A model generated the notes under the pieces. It was not told where the DNA came from. It worked only from the letters and a program-made list of their open reading frames with translations, and did not search any database. From contig BDDC01000335.1 in NCBI GenBank assembly GCA_001662425.1, positions 1-64,000 on the forward strand: 64,000 bases of DNA. Reading direction: 5' to 3'. The translations under genes were made by a program, and so were the position numbers. This document shows positions 1 to 11,554 of this stretch, one piece after another; the stretch's first letter is position 1, and the number at the start of each line of letters is the position of its first letter. Source of the stretch: Chlamydomonas sphaeroides. Lineage: Eukaryota; Chlorophyta; Chlorophyceae; Chlamydomonadales; Chlamydomonadaceae.

Positions 1-3000
1 CAAGGAAGCACTCGTTCAGGGAGCGCTCCGGGCCGCCCTGGGGCGTGGCAAACATGACCACGCTCCCCGCCAGGCCGCCGCTGCCGCCACTGGTGCCCGT
101 GCCGCCCAGCCCCGGTAGCTGGCCGGTCAGGAGGTACTCGCACAGTGCCAGGCGGTCGGGCTGGCACAAGGAGGGGACAGGAGGGGACAGGAGGACGTGT
201 GGGTCGGTGCTGACCAGTTGCCACATGGCTCAGATGCACATCGGGACATGGAAGGTCCAGCATGCAGTATGTGTGCAGCTGGATGACCGCATACGAGGCC
301 AGAGGCAGCTGCCAGGCTGCCTCGTCTGCAGCTCAGCTGCCCCAGGCGCCACGCAACCGATTGCGGTTCATCATTTGTTGGCCTCGCGCTTGCCTTTTGC
401 ACGAAGTCGCCAGCGGCACACGCTGGGTGGGTCAGGTCCGCCAGCCAGCGCCTGCGGCTCTCCGCCAGCCCCACGTCCCTCAGCTGCCAGCAGCGCAGGA
501 AGGGAAGCGCCTCTGCAGGCAGCACGGAGCCGCCACTGCCAGGCCCCGCGGAGCCCCCCGCCGCCTCCTTGAGGAGATCCGTGAGTGCCTCGCGGAAGGC
601 GGCGTGCGCCTCCCGGGTCCAGGCCGAAGAGTACCACACCTGGAGCAGGAGAGGGAGAAGGGCAGGAGGGGGTGGCAGGTTGCTTGGTTAAGGTGCGGGC
701 GCCATGGCACCATCCTGCAGTGTTGCTCCAACTGACGCCCTCCCTCCGCCCGCCGCACCTGCAGCGCATGCTCTGTGGCTGCGGGCCCCTTCGTCAGCAT
801 GCGGGCCACCACCGCCGTCTTAGCCACACTGTAAGGGGACGCCTCGAAGCCCACCCAGCGGAGCAGCGGGCCCGGCCCGGCAGCGCCCTGCTGCCGGCCC
901 TGCGCCTCCGCCACCACCGCCCGCAGCGCCGCCTCCACCTCGACGTCCCACTCGGTCCGGTCCACCGCAGCCGCCAGTGAGCCCAGGTCCACGAACCCGA
1001 CCGCCACGTGCGTCCTCACGCCCCCAGCAGCGCCCGACGGCGGCATGGGCACGGCGTCGGACGGCGCGTTGGTGAAGCTGTGGAAGACGGTGGGATTGTA
1101 GCCGGCCTGGTGCTGGTTGCGGAAAGACACCGACCCGGGAGCCGCGGTGTGGAGCCAGGTACCGCGGCCTTCGGCGCCCGCGCCTAAGAAGCCCACCCTG
1201 CATGATCACACGCCGGGGAGGCGGCGAAGGTTAGCGACATGCGGTGGTGGGCTGGAGGAAGGCCCCGCCCGCGCAATGTCATACGTCGTACAGTCCATAC
1301 AGGCACATCCCACATGTGCCGTACCGCATCATGCACATCTCCATGCGGCTCGTGGAGCGCGGCTGGGCCATGAGGAAAAGGTGCCTGGGCATGCCCACGC
1401 ACAGCTCGTAGCCGTCCCACAGCAGTCGCCTGCACGCCTCCACATCGCACTGCGCCGGCCACCTGTGCAGGCATGATGACGAAGAACCGGGCGCGGTTGT
1501 CTGTCAAGATGTCGTGTCCGGGCAAAGGAGCATCCATGGGCTTTGCCAAAATGCCCCATGTGTCGTGGGCCTTATTCGGCACCCTCAGACACGCCACCCT
1601 ACCTTATCGCAGGCAAGTTCCACCCGCCGATTCCAAAAACGCACCTGCCCGCCTTGGCGAACTCCTCGTGAAAGGGCGGGACCCGCTCGTCCCGTTGCAG
1701 CGACCGCCACATCAGCGGGTTCTCTTGCTGCATGCGCCGCATTTTGGCGGCTGCCGCCGGGTTCGACTCCATCATGCGCGTGACCATGTTGAGCATGGCG
1801 GTGCCCTCCACCGGAGTCATGAGGCCCTTCATATCGTGCATCTCGCGCTCCGTACCAAACTCGGCCCCATTTTTGCGACGCGCCTCGGCCTCTACACCGG
1901 CGGCTGCCGCCGCTCGCGCCGTGGCGATGCGGTCTCGCAGCTGCAGCAGCGCCCGCACCCCGTCGTTTGCCACTGCTGCCGCCGTCGCCCGCACGCCCTC
2001 CGCTGCCGGCGGCGGCGTGTGTCCCAGGGCCGCCAGCCCCGTGGCGCACGCCGCCTCCGCCTCATCCAGCCAGCCTAGCTGCAGGGCCGCCTGGCACCGC
2101 CTGTAGTGGGCCTTTGGGTTGCCCGGCTCCAGCACAGCCGAGGCGGCCGCAGCATCCAGGGCCGCCTGCTCGCCGCCGGGCGCCTGGAGGTGGCAGGCCG
2201 CGAGGTTGGCCAGCAGCGTGGCGGCGGGCAGAGACCCGCGGAGGGCCGCGTAAGCGGTCCGGTAGCGGTCCAGGGCCTCGCCAAAGCGACCGGACCGGAA
2301 GGCCTCGTTGCCGGCCTCCTTGGCGGCCGACGCAGCGGCTACGGCCGAGGACGCGCCACCGGCAGCAGCGACGGCGCCTGACTCCACGGGGCCGGCCGCG
2401 TCGAGGACCGGGCACGACGCCAGGGCCCGCAGCGCCTCCGACCTTCCGGCCTCAGCTTCCTGCGCTGAAGGCGCCTCAGCGGCGGCGCCTCTCGCCGGCT
2501 CCGGCAGCTGCGAAAGCATGGACTTCCGCTCGGCTGCGCTGACGCCGCCGTCGGGTGCGAGTGCAAAGCTCTGGTGCAGCGCCGCCCGGGCGGCCTGGGT
2601 AAGGCCCATGGCCGCCAGGGCGACCGCCGAGCGGAAGCAGGCCTTGCTGGCGGCAGCGCCCGGGCCCGGCGGCGCCGTCGCGGCGGCCGCGGACGCGCAC
2701 TGCAGCGCGGCGCGGGAGTTGCCCAGCTTTTGGTGGGCTGCCGCCAGGTTGAGGAGGAGGGAGGTGAGCAGCTGCGAGCCGGCGCCGACCGCATCCGGCA
2801 TTCGCTGCAGGGCCCGGCGGTAGCAGTCGGCAGCCTCCGAGTACTGCCCGGCGGTAAAGTGGCGCCGACCGGTGTCCTGCAGCGCGGCGGCGTCCTCGGC
2901 GGCCGGCGCCGAGTCGAGCAGGACTATCTGTGGCGGCGAAGCGGATGGGGCGGACAAATGGTAAGGGCGGCGGGTTCTGGCAGTACGGCAAGCCTCCATG

Positions 3001-3863
3001 CCCCACCCACACCGTTCCCTTCGCGCGCACCTCATTGGGGTTGTCCACCCTGACGCCCAGGGTACCATCGCCCATGACCTTGTAGTACGGCTCCACCACA
3101 GCCACGTAGCAGCCCTCGGGGAGCGCAACGGCACCGGCGCGCAGGCCGGGGTTGCCGTACAAGCCGTTCGGTATCGCGTTGTACACGAAGAGCTACAGGG
3201 AATGAAGGGCACATGCGGGGCATCGGGTTTGAGGGTGTGAAGGGGTATGAGGGGTTGGCTGCCTCACTACAGTGCCGCATGCCAGGTTGCCTTTCTATCA
3301 GTACCTACGTCTCCATCGAGGAGCCCCGGCTGCTCATCACTTTCAATGAGCAGCACCACCCTCCCTTTTACACGATCTGCACAACGTCGCCATTCTCGTC
3401 CTCCAGCAGTGTAGCCAGGCCGGTCATGAGAATCGGCGGCACCAGCAGCTTGCCCTGGAGCACGCGGCCGCGGTGCGTGACGCCGGTCTTTAAGTCGGCG
3501 ATGGCAATGGGCGTGCAACGTGATAGCGGGGGTGGCTTGGGGAAGTCCTCTGCGGGCTTGACGTTGGCGCTGCTGGTCGTCGTTGTCCTGGCCGTGCCGG
3601 GGGCGAAGGGGACGCGAGAACGGGTTGCTCGGGTGCTCGGGTGGGCGGGTCACATACAGCCCAACAACTGACGCATCCTGAAGTTCTTATCAAACAAAGT
3701 CAGGTTGGGCGAATCGCGACTTCATCTCGCTCAGCGTCTTGCGATGGCCTGAGACCATCTGCCCGCGCCGCGCCTCCTTCGCCTCGCGCGAGCGCGGCAT
3801 GCTGCCTGTTGTAGGAGAGCCTTGCATCGCGACGCCCATCATCTGAGCGAGGAGTGCCTCCAT
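1..3863 (-). CDS. TPR protein with OB-like N-terminal module (partial at 3' end)
   Basis: Exons on the minus strand: about 3863-3700 (ATG at 3863), about 3640-3374, 3192-3031, 2927-1645, 1462-1292, 1197-759, 639-394 and 160 running past base 1. The second and third exons encode a module (ADLKTGVTHRGRVLQGKLL, EDENGDVVQI, then LPEGCYVAVVEPYYKV) like the one preceding the TPR repeats in fungal and plant TPR-SET proteins. The 1283-nt exon holds two blocks of tetratricopeptide repeats (NLAAAHQKLGNSRAALQC; EAGNEAFRSGRFGEALDRYR). No SET domain follows. The C-terminal part instead has motifs such as WVGFEASPYSVAKT and VWYSSAWTREAHAAFREAL, which recall an uncharacterised region of some MYND/TPR proteins. 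TPRs normally bind partner proteins; the function here is unknown. The intron leaving 394 looks like GC-AG (AAAAG/GCAAGC). The junction of exons 1 and 2 is not resolved: the exon 1 frame meets a stop near 3690 and no clean donor-acceptor pair fits. Confidence 0.75.
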
Positions 3864-4375
3864 CCTTGAGGGACGCGTTTACGCGCAACAGTCTACGCGA
3901 AGCATAGAAAGACGCGCATGTTATGCAGCGTTTATATGTTTACCATGTGAAATGGACGTGATCCTGTACAGCGCATTCGCATGACTCGTGACCGGCTGAT
4001 ACGACCCGTGACGAACACCGACATCTTCCTTTGCGTCCACTCGGGGGAACAATGAACGACGGAGACACCTTGAACCTCCTTGAATGTTACAAGGCATGCT
4101 ATGCGGCGCAGTGCGGCGTAAGACGTCTGCTCGCGACTAGCAGCTTACGGGGGATGGAGGTTCATTCCAGGGGAGGTCCTCCCTGGTTCCATTGGGGGCC
4201 GCAGGCGGCGCGGGCGGGCGTGTTCACAGCGGCAACCCGCGGCAGCTTGCGGCGGGCGTGGCGGCGGGCGACAGCAGATGATTGGCGTGGGCGGACGGCG
4301 GTCACGGTAATGGCGCAGTGGCGGTAACCGTCTTGAACTTCCTCTGCGAGGACGCAGCACCACGGACAGCGGCGG
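3864..4375. other. Intergenic region between tandem minus-strand genes
   Basis: This 512-bp stretch holds the 3' flank of the CDIN1-like gene, with a TGTAA signal, and the upstream region of the TPR gene. The part near 3900-4000 is less GC-rich than the surroundings. No gene is supported. Confidence 0.6.
4087..4091 (-). terminator. TGTAA polyadenylation signal of the CDIN1-like gene
   Basis: TTACA on the plus strand reads TGTAA on the minus strand, the usual chlorophyte nuclear polyadenylation signal, about 285 nt beyond the stop at 4376. Confidence 0.5.
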
Positions 4376-6402
4376 TTATGAGCCGGAGATGGACTCGCGT
4401 GCACACCAGAGGCCCCCGTCCGCTGAGCCGCAGCCCTCCACCCACCAGCCCGCGTTGCCGGCCTCGGCCTCCGCCTCCTGCGCAGAGCCCTGCGCGCCAG
4501 CCTCCGCCGCCACCACGTTCTCCCCGCCCGCACCGCAGCCGCCGGCCGCCGCTGCCGGCCTGGCACCTGCCACGTCCCGGCCCGCCGGCTGCACTTCATC
4601 CGCTGCAGCCGGCAGCGGCTCCAGCTCGGCGATGCGAATGATGTTGCTGTGCTGAGGGAAGTCGTCCGCCAGAAGCACCGCGGGGTCGGTGTTGAGGTCG
4701 TCCACAAAGCCAAACCAGTAGATTACCATGCCGGGGCCGTACCTGCCGTACAGAAGGACACACGGCGGGCGTATGGCGGGGTGCGGGCTTGGCCCACAGG
4801 CCCGGGGCAGATGTCTATCTTGAGCGGGGTACCCGTTCATGACACACACCTCGGAGCCTGCTGCCCCGCTGGCTAGGCGCACACTTCATTCCGACGCTCT
4901 TCCCCTGAAGCATGCCACGGAACCCCAGCACCCGCCTGCAATCCACCAGCCGCTCCGCCCGTCCGCCCACCTGTTGACGTATGTGACGTACTGCTCCTCC
5001 ACCTGCTTGGCGTGGGTGCGGCCGTCGCCGAATGTGGCCTTGCTGTCCACCCAGCACACCAGGTGTTCGCTGCCGGAGCGGGTGCGCACCGCGATGGGAA
5101 CCTGGGGCCGTGGCACCCCCGAGGGGCCGGGCAGGCGGCAGGGAGGGGGAGGTAGCGTGAGGGCTTACACGAAGACCTTTGCACCCAGCACCCCGCTTGG
5201 CGGTACTCCTCGACAAGTCCGCCCAGACGACATTGTTGAGCTTTCCCTTCGTTTGGAACCCAACCCATACTGCAGCGCCCCCTGCTCTTCCGCGGCGCCT
5301 GGCCCACCTTGAGCTTGACGTCGGGCGTCTTGTGGAAGCCCATCTGCCGCAGCTCGCTCTCGCTCCAGAACGGCACCCCCGCCCCCGCCAGGCACTGCTG
5401 CAGGTACAGCTCGTACTCCAGGCCGGTCACCTGGGTGCAGGGTGTTCAGGGGTGGCGGCGGGGAATCGGTGTCTTAGACCGCACCGTTGGTTGGGGGCGC
5501 AGGGGCGGTTGCGCAGCCGCGCTCATGGGCCGCGAATTGAGGTCAGACCAGGCCAGCCCCAGCCTAAGGGCTCCGCCCAGAGCCTGTCTCTGGCCGCTCG
5601 CTGCTCCGTGCTAGGCCCCCGCGTGCCAGGCCCTCTGTTGCTGGAAGGCAGCCCACGCGTGCCCCGCCCCACCTGCTTGGCCACGTCGCTCAGGGGCGAG
5701 TAGCAGCAGTCTGCGTACACGCAGCGAACCAGGTCGGCCCGAAGCCGTGCCAGCAGGTCGGGTGGCGCGCCCGGCAGCATGCTGGCATCCAGGCGGTGAG
5801 GGTGGCGCAGCAGCTCGCCAACAGCCTGCACATGAGAGAGAGGGTGTGTGTTACAGGATTAGGGTGTAGAGATGCGGGTTGCGAAGGTGTGTGGGCCGGC
5901 AGGGCCCGCGGCTGGGCGGCCGCACCTGGCGGGGCGCGTTGATGAGGCACTCGAGCATGCGGCGCAGGAGCATGCACGGCGGAAAGTCGACGTCGGCGCT
6001 CAGGTACAGCACGTCCTCGCCCTTCATGTACCTGGTAGGGGAAGCGGTGGGGCAGTGGGGCTATGAATTTGGGGGCCGTGAAGTGGGTGGGAGTGAGGAT
6101 GGGTGTGCAGTGCCGAGTGCCGACCTCTCTAGGTACTGCATCATGTTGGCTTTGTGCAGGTGGTGGCTCCTGATGACCTTATACTGCTGCTCCTGGGCGA
6201 ACAGCGCCATCCAAGTCTCTGGCTTCACACTGCGCAGGTCGCATGGGGACATCGCGTGAGCTCCGACAAGTTTGCCGCCAATCTCGCTGGACATGTCGCA
6301 AACGTACGATGGACACTGCTTGCGTAGCGCCGACACCGACGGGCACGCGCCATAGGGCAGGTTGACGACTTGCTGCACGCGCTCGTAGTCGGCCGTGTTC
6401 AT
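4376..6402 (-). CDS. CDIN1 (C15orf41)-like PD-(D/E)XK nuclease-fold protein
   Basis: Six exons: 6402-6125, 6031-5926, 5825-5673, 5430-5308, 5101-4971, 4742-4376, summing to 385 codons plus stop. The C-terminal two thirds match animal CDAN1-interacting nuclease 1: FWSESELRQMGFHKTPDVKL, then LVCWVDSKATFGD, then YGPGMVIYWFGFVDDLNTDP. The WVDSKATFGD segment (about residues 237-246) corresponds to the D/E-x-K half of the nuclease motif; here it is D-S-K where the human protein has E-S-K. In humans CDIN1 binds codanin-1 and is mutated in congenital dyserythropoietic anaemia type I; no activity is firmly established. A 100-residue N-terminal part is less conserved, and the last 90 residues are an Ala/Glu-rich tail absent from the human protein. 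A TGTAA signal lies about 285 nt past the stop. The first donor (AG/GTCGGC) is weak. Family assignment is strong; function in an alga is unknown. Confidence 0.88.
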
Positions 6403-6744
6403 GGCTGCTATGTGCGATCAATCGTTGTGTATGCCCGACATGTGCAAAGGAATGTGCGGCACTTCGGCGCCCCAAAACGGGCTGCTCGTTCGAATCCGTG
6501 CGACAGCTGCCCCTGCCAGAGCCCTGCCGCTGCCCCGTGCTAGGATCGTCACCTCCCGCCTCCATCGGGCGTGGAGGCCCTACAGGTAGATGACACCTCT
6601 CCCTCTGCGCCGAACCTCCAATGCACAGCGTCTGCTGCTTTGTGCGGCCACAACAACGACTGCCATCAGCACACGACATCCTGCACACTTGCTTTGGGCG
6701 AGCGCAGCGCCCTTGCGTACGTCGCCGCCATCCGACGCGTGCGC

Positions 6745-9700
6745 TTAGTCCGAGTCATCGCCCTCCTGCACAGCGCGCAGCGCCTCCTTCTTGCCGCCCG
6801 CTGCAGCGGCTTCCGCCGCCGCCGCCTCCCGGATCTGCTTCTGCTGCTTCACGCTCAGCGTTGTGTTCTTGTTCCTGCACACGTGGCAGCGCACACCATG
6901 AGAGGTTCATATGCAGGGCGACCTGTCGATGCACGCATCCTTGCGCTGCCGCAGCTGCCTAACTCGCGGCCAAACTGACGCTCGGCGCTAGGCCGCGAGG
7001 GCCACGCTGGCTCACGCCCGATGCACCTAGCCGAGCCGCCCCTCGCCATCCCTGCTGGCCCTCCTACCGCCCCACCTGAACGAGGTGAAGTTGGCGGTCT
7101 TATCGCGCCGCTGCTTGGCACGCTTCTTCTTGCCGCCGCCCTCCTCGCCGCTGCTGGCCTCATCGCTGGGCGCGGCCTCCTCCTCCTCGTACGCCTTGAG
7201 CGAGCTCTGCACCGCCGATACAATGTCCAGCTGCGGCGGCGAACAAGGCACATACAGACACAGACACTGAGTTCTGTTCCATTTAACACTTGAACATACA
7301 CCAACGGCTTCTTACTTTAAAGTACAACAACGCGTCACCAGCACGCAGGGCGTGCCGCGCGGGGGTGTCGTGCCGGGGCGTCCCTCCATCCCCACGGCGT
7401 GCGGCGCCACGTGTTGACCACGTCCATGACGCACCTGAGCGTCCATGATGTCGAGGCGAGCCCGCAGCAGGCCGTACGCAGGCGCCGCCACCACCACGCC
7501 GCACGCGCACTGCACGCCGCCGCCTCCCGGTCCGGCCCACTTGCCCAGCTTGCAGGCGCACGTGGGGCACACCAGCTTGCCCTCGCCGCCGCCCTCGCCC
7601 TCGGTCTGCAGGCACGACTGCGCGCGGCGACGCCGGAGGCGGCCGCAGGGCCGCGAGAGCAGGGTCAGAGCAGCGGCGCAAGGGGGGAGGCTGGCAGGGA
7701 CCATGCCAGTGTGCGGCCCACAAGAGGGGCTGGACGAACGCCAGCCGGCGTGAGGGCGCTTGAAGGCCGGCCGACTCACCTCCATCCACGCCAGCGGCTG
7801 TCGCAGAAAGTGGTAGCTGCAAATGCCGCCGTCGCCGTCGTCGCCGCGCTTGCCCCGGCCCTTGCGCCGCGGCCTGCGGCACACGCACGTGGAGGCAAGC
7901 GACGGTGCAGGCTCGGCTCTGCGCAATCCGAGCCTACATATCGCGCTACAAGCCCTTCCGCTGACGCAAGTCCAATCAGGCCCCAGGCTGAGCTTCCCTT
8001 GCGGCGTTCGGCCGGAGCGCAAGCAACCAACCCATGTTGGCCCAACAGCCCTCGCCTGCCCTCCACTCGGTGTTGTGGGCGCCAAAGCCACACAACAGCA
8101 GCAGCCAGCACCCACTTTGTGGCCGCGAACAGCGCCCGCTCGTCGTCCGCATGCGGCTCCGTGTCCGCCTCGCTGAACAGCACCGAGCGGCAGCCGCGGC
8201 ACGCGTAGCTGATGCGGGGCCCAGCCGCCGGGCCCTTGGCCGCCGCCGCCGCCTCGTACTCGGCCACAAAGTTGCGCGGCGGCGGCCGGCTCCGAGGCGG
8301 CACTGCCTCTGAGGTGGGGCCGCTGCCGGAAGTGCCGGCGGCGGCGCCGGAGGCTTGCCGGTCGGCGTCGTCCGAGTCGCCGCCGTCCTCGGCGTCGTCA
8401 CCGCCGCCCTCCTCCTGAAGCTGCAGCTGCGCAAACAGGTTTGTGGCCTTCGCCGCCTTGCCGGCGGCCTTCTTCCCGGCCTTCGGCCGCGGCTCCTCTT
8501 CTTCCTCCTCGGATTCCGTTTCCCCATCCTGCTGCTCCTCAGCCGCCGCCGCCGCCGCGCCCTTGGCCCCACGCGCGCCCTTGCCGCCCGCCGCCTTGCC
8601 CTTGCCGCCCTTGCCGCCCGCCGCCGCCGGGCCGGCCGGCGCAGCCGCCACTGCGCCCGCCGGGCTAGGTCCCGCTGCCGCCGCCGCGGCGGCCGCCGCC
8701 TCCGCCGCCGCAGCGGCCTCGGCCGCCGCCTCCGCCGCCTCCCGTATCCCGAAGAACGCCAGGCTGTTGCGGCGGGTGGCGGCCGCCAGCTCATCCACGC
8801 TGACGCCCAAGGCGGGCACGAGCGCCTCGAGCACCGAGGGCAGGTTGGAGGGCTCGTTGCGGCCCTCGCGCATGAAGGCGTCCTGCGAGGGAGGAAGCGG
8901 GAGACGTGAGGATGCGCGCACTCGCACTCGGACTCGGCCATGTAGCGCACCCCGTGCAGAGGGCAGTACGGCGGGCTTGGTGCGGCGAGGCCACACACAG
9001 CCAGGGGCTGGGGCCACAGGACAACCCATGCGGGGCAACCCGGGTGGGCACACCTGGATGTTCTGCGGCGTGGCAAAGGGCGAGTCGCTGGCCAGCAGCA
9101 GGCGGTCCAGGGGAATGGTGGCGGCCAGGGCGCGCAGCTGGTCGCCGCGCTCGCCGGGGTCGCACACACGGCCTGGCGGACGGGGCAGCAGCGGCAGGTG
9201 GGCGGAGACACCCCAACAGGCTCAACAGGGCCAGTCCAGCGCACCGCAGCATACGCCGCCCCTGCCCGGCCACCAGCCATGCGCAAAGGTGGTGGCGCCC
9301 GGGCAGCACCCGCCCAAGGGCCCCTACGCCGGGGCCACTACACACGACGCCCCCGGCTGGCCCTAGGCGCCGTCACGCGGCTCCGTTCGCTCACACTCCG
9401 CTGCCGCAGCCCAAGGCTGCCTGTCCTACCCGCCAGAGCCATGCTGCCAGGTAGGGTATGTCAGTTAGGGCTCGTCCCTGGCGTCAGCCCAGCCCCGCGG
9501 CCACGCCCCTACCTGTGAGCGCGATGCTGCAGCCCAGCCCAAGGTAGGTCTGCAGCTCGGCCTCGCTGCCGGTGAAGTTGAAGATGGCGATGCGGGTGCC
9601 CGCCGCGCGGCCCTCGCCCGAGCTGCCCGCCCGGAACTCAGCGATGCGTTCCGCCAGCGGCTCGGCGGCGCGGACCTGGGGCGGTGCGTGTGTTTATGTG

Positions 9701-11537
9701 TTCAAGTGTCAAGTAGAACATAACCACACACGCGGCGCAGCACGCCGCAGCACGCGTGTTCAGAAATAGGTAACATATAGAAAGCACGCGTGTTTCATTG
9801 TCAAAGAAAGTAACAGAGCAACACGCATGTGTGCGGGGCAGCGCGGCCCGCCGGGGCTGCCGGAACGCTGCGCCCGGCTGTGCTAGTGGACTCTGCTGGC
9901 GCCGTGCCCTTCATTCCCAGCCGAGGCGCCCAGCCCGCGGGGCAGCAAGGCCCGCCGCCGTGCTCCAAGCTCCCGCCCGCCCGAGTCACCTCGTACAGCA
10001 TGAGCGGCAGACCCACGGACGCCGCCAGCTCCATCTGCTCCGCCAGCGCCCGCTCCTGCAGCCCTCAGGGCAACGCCAGGCCGACAGCATGGCCGCATGG
10101 GCGCAATCAGAACGCCCGACCGCGTGCCGGCATGCGGCAGCCAGGCAGCCAGGCAGCCAGGCAGCCAGGCAGCCAGGCAGCCAGGCAGCCAGGCAGGTGA
10201 CCAAACACGCAAAGCCGTGCGTTGGCGCGCGCGCACGGCACAAGCGGGAAGGCGCTCGCCGGCGGCCACCCGCCTGCCCGTTCGTTGTCATGCCGGTCAC
10301 GCACCTGTGCGTATCGGATGCCCTCGTCCCGGAACGCCAGCCCCGCCATGAGCGCCACACAGCCCGGCTCCAGCGCCAGGTCTCGCAGCTGCTCCAGTCG
10401 GGCGGGCGCCAGCCTGGGGGCTCAAGAGGGTGCGGGGGAGGGGCAGCGCGCCAGAGGGCGTGAGGGGCTTGCAACGCATCAGGGATGTGGCGGCGAGGGC
10501 AGTGACGCGGCAGGGGTGACGACAGGCAGGGAAGCCTCAGCCCCGCCGCACGGAGGGGGGCCGGGGGCCGCCTCCGGGGGGAGGGCGTCGTCGGGGGGCG
10601 CTGCTGGCGGCTGCGACCGGCGGCAGTCACGCACTTGCCACCGGTGCTCTGCAGGGTTGCGGGCGAGCAGCCAGCCGCACCTGTCGTTGGCTCGCTTGAT
10701 GTTGTCGGAGTGAACCCCCAGCATGCAGTAGACCTGGGAGCATGGGGGCGCGGCGGCATGGAAGAACACGTACCGGCCTGACTGGCAGTGCCAAGGGGAC
10801 CATGACGGGCAGGTGGGGAATGCAAACGTCGGGTGGTGCCCTGCTGACGGGCTTTGGCGCTTGCGCCCATCCCGCTGCCGCCGCTGCGCCAGCACCGCCG
10901 GCTAGCGCCCTAGCTGCCCCACGCCTGCGTGCCGCCACCCGCCTGGCCCGCGTTCTCCTTGGCTGTGCGGCTGAGCGCCTCCAGCTTGGAGTCGTCGGTG
11001 GTGTAGGAGATGACGGGGCTCACTCCCGAGGAGGCGGCGCGCTGCAGGACCTGCGGGCACACGCCGGGCCGATAAGCGGGCAGGGGAGAGGCGGGGGACA
11101 GTCACGGCCGCAGCGCCGGCAGGCAGGGTGGGACCCTGTTTGCTGCCAGGCATGTGTGCGCGTGAGAGGGTGGGGGCGGGGGCCATGCCGCCGGGTTGCG
11201 TGAGTGGCGGCCAACAGCGTCACAGGTCGAGGTGGGGTACTTTGGGTCGGTCGGCGTGACACACATGGCCTGTGTAACGGAAATAACACCAGCTCGCCTT
11301 GAATTGGTCACGGTCGAATTGCCGAGACGCAAGTTGAGCGGCGCAGTCTACCATGGCCGGCATGGCGCCGAGTGGCAGAGCAGCGGGTGGAGCCGGCGAG
11401 AGGCTAGGGCGGTCAGACTTGACATGTCCTGCGGCGGCCTCTTTGGCGGCCTTGGCTAGAGCCTGCTTGTTTGCGCGGAGCGACTTGTTTTTGCTCTCGC
11501 GGCTTCCGCCTCGGTCAGGAGCGCCGAAGCCTCCCAT
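6745..11537 (-). CDS. TatD-like domain fused to YVH1/DUSP12-type zinc-binding domain
   Basis: Twelve exons: 11537-11298, 11050-10943, 10733-10681, 10413-10305, 10055-9990, 9675-9513, 9172-9054, 8882-8116, 7873-7780, 7617-7435, 7230-7076, 6874-6745; the sum is 728 codons plus stop. Residues about 60-345 follow the TatD amidohydrolase pattern (VYCMLGVHSDN, LDRLLLASDSPFATP, REGRNEPSNLPSVLEAL). A Gly/Ala/acidic linker of about 160 residues follows. Residues about 510-620 match the C-terminal zinc-binding domain of YVH1/DUSP12: YACRGCRSVLF, ICSYHFLRQPLAWMES, KLVCPTCACKLGKW, QCACG. No phosphatase domain is present. TatD proteins are metal-dependent DNases; YVH1's zinc domain acts in 60S ribosome maturation. 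Most TatD metal ligands are replaced (HxH by DCA, GExGLD by MAGLAF, LH by LY, HSF by FNF); the Asp of SDSPF and the GVH remain. A Lys-rich tail follows. Two introns are GC-AG (donors after 11298 and 10943). Confidence 0.85.
10136..10197. repeat. 8-bp tandem repeat (GGCAGCCA), nearly 8 copies
   Basis: A perfect 8-bp tandem array of about 62 bp lies inside the intron of the TatD-YVH1 gene between exons 10413-10305 and 10055-9990. Confidence 0.95.
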
Positions 11538-11549
11538 TGTAGATAGTTG

Positions 11550-11554
11550 TTACA
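11550..11554 (-). terminator. TGTAA polyadenylation signal of the DHHC gene
   Basis: TTACA on the plus strand gives TGTAA on the minus strand, about 270 nt past the DHHC stop at 11822. It lies only 13 bp before the ATG of the next minus-strand gene (11537). Confidence 0.5.

Noticed and set aside
7435..8116. A separate DUSP12/YVH1 phosphatase gene
   Set aside because: Only the zinc domain is present; no CxxxxxR phosphatase loop is found upstream, and the exons are in phase with the TatD part.
10136..10197. Possible CRISPR-like array
   Set aside because: It is a contiguous 8-bp tandem repeat with no spacers, in a nuclear intron.
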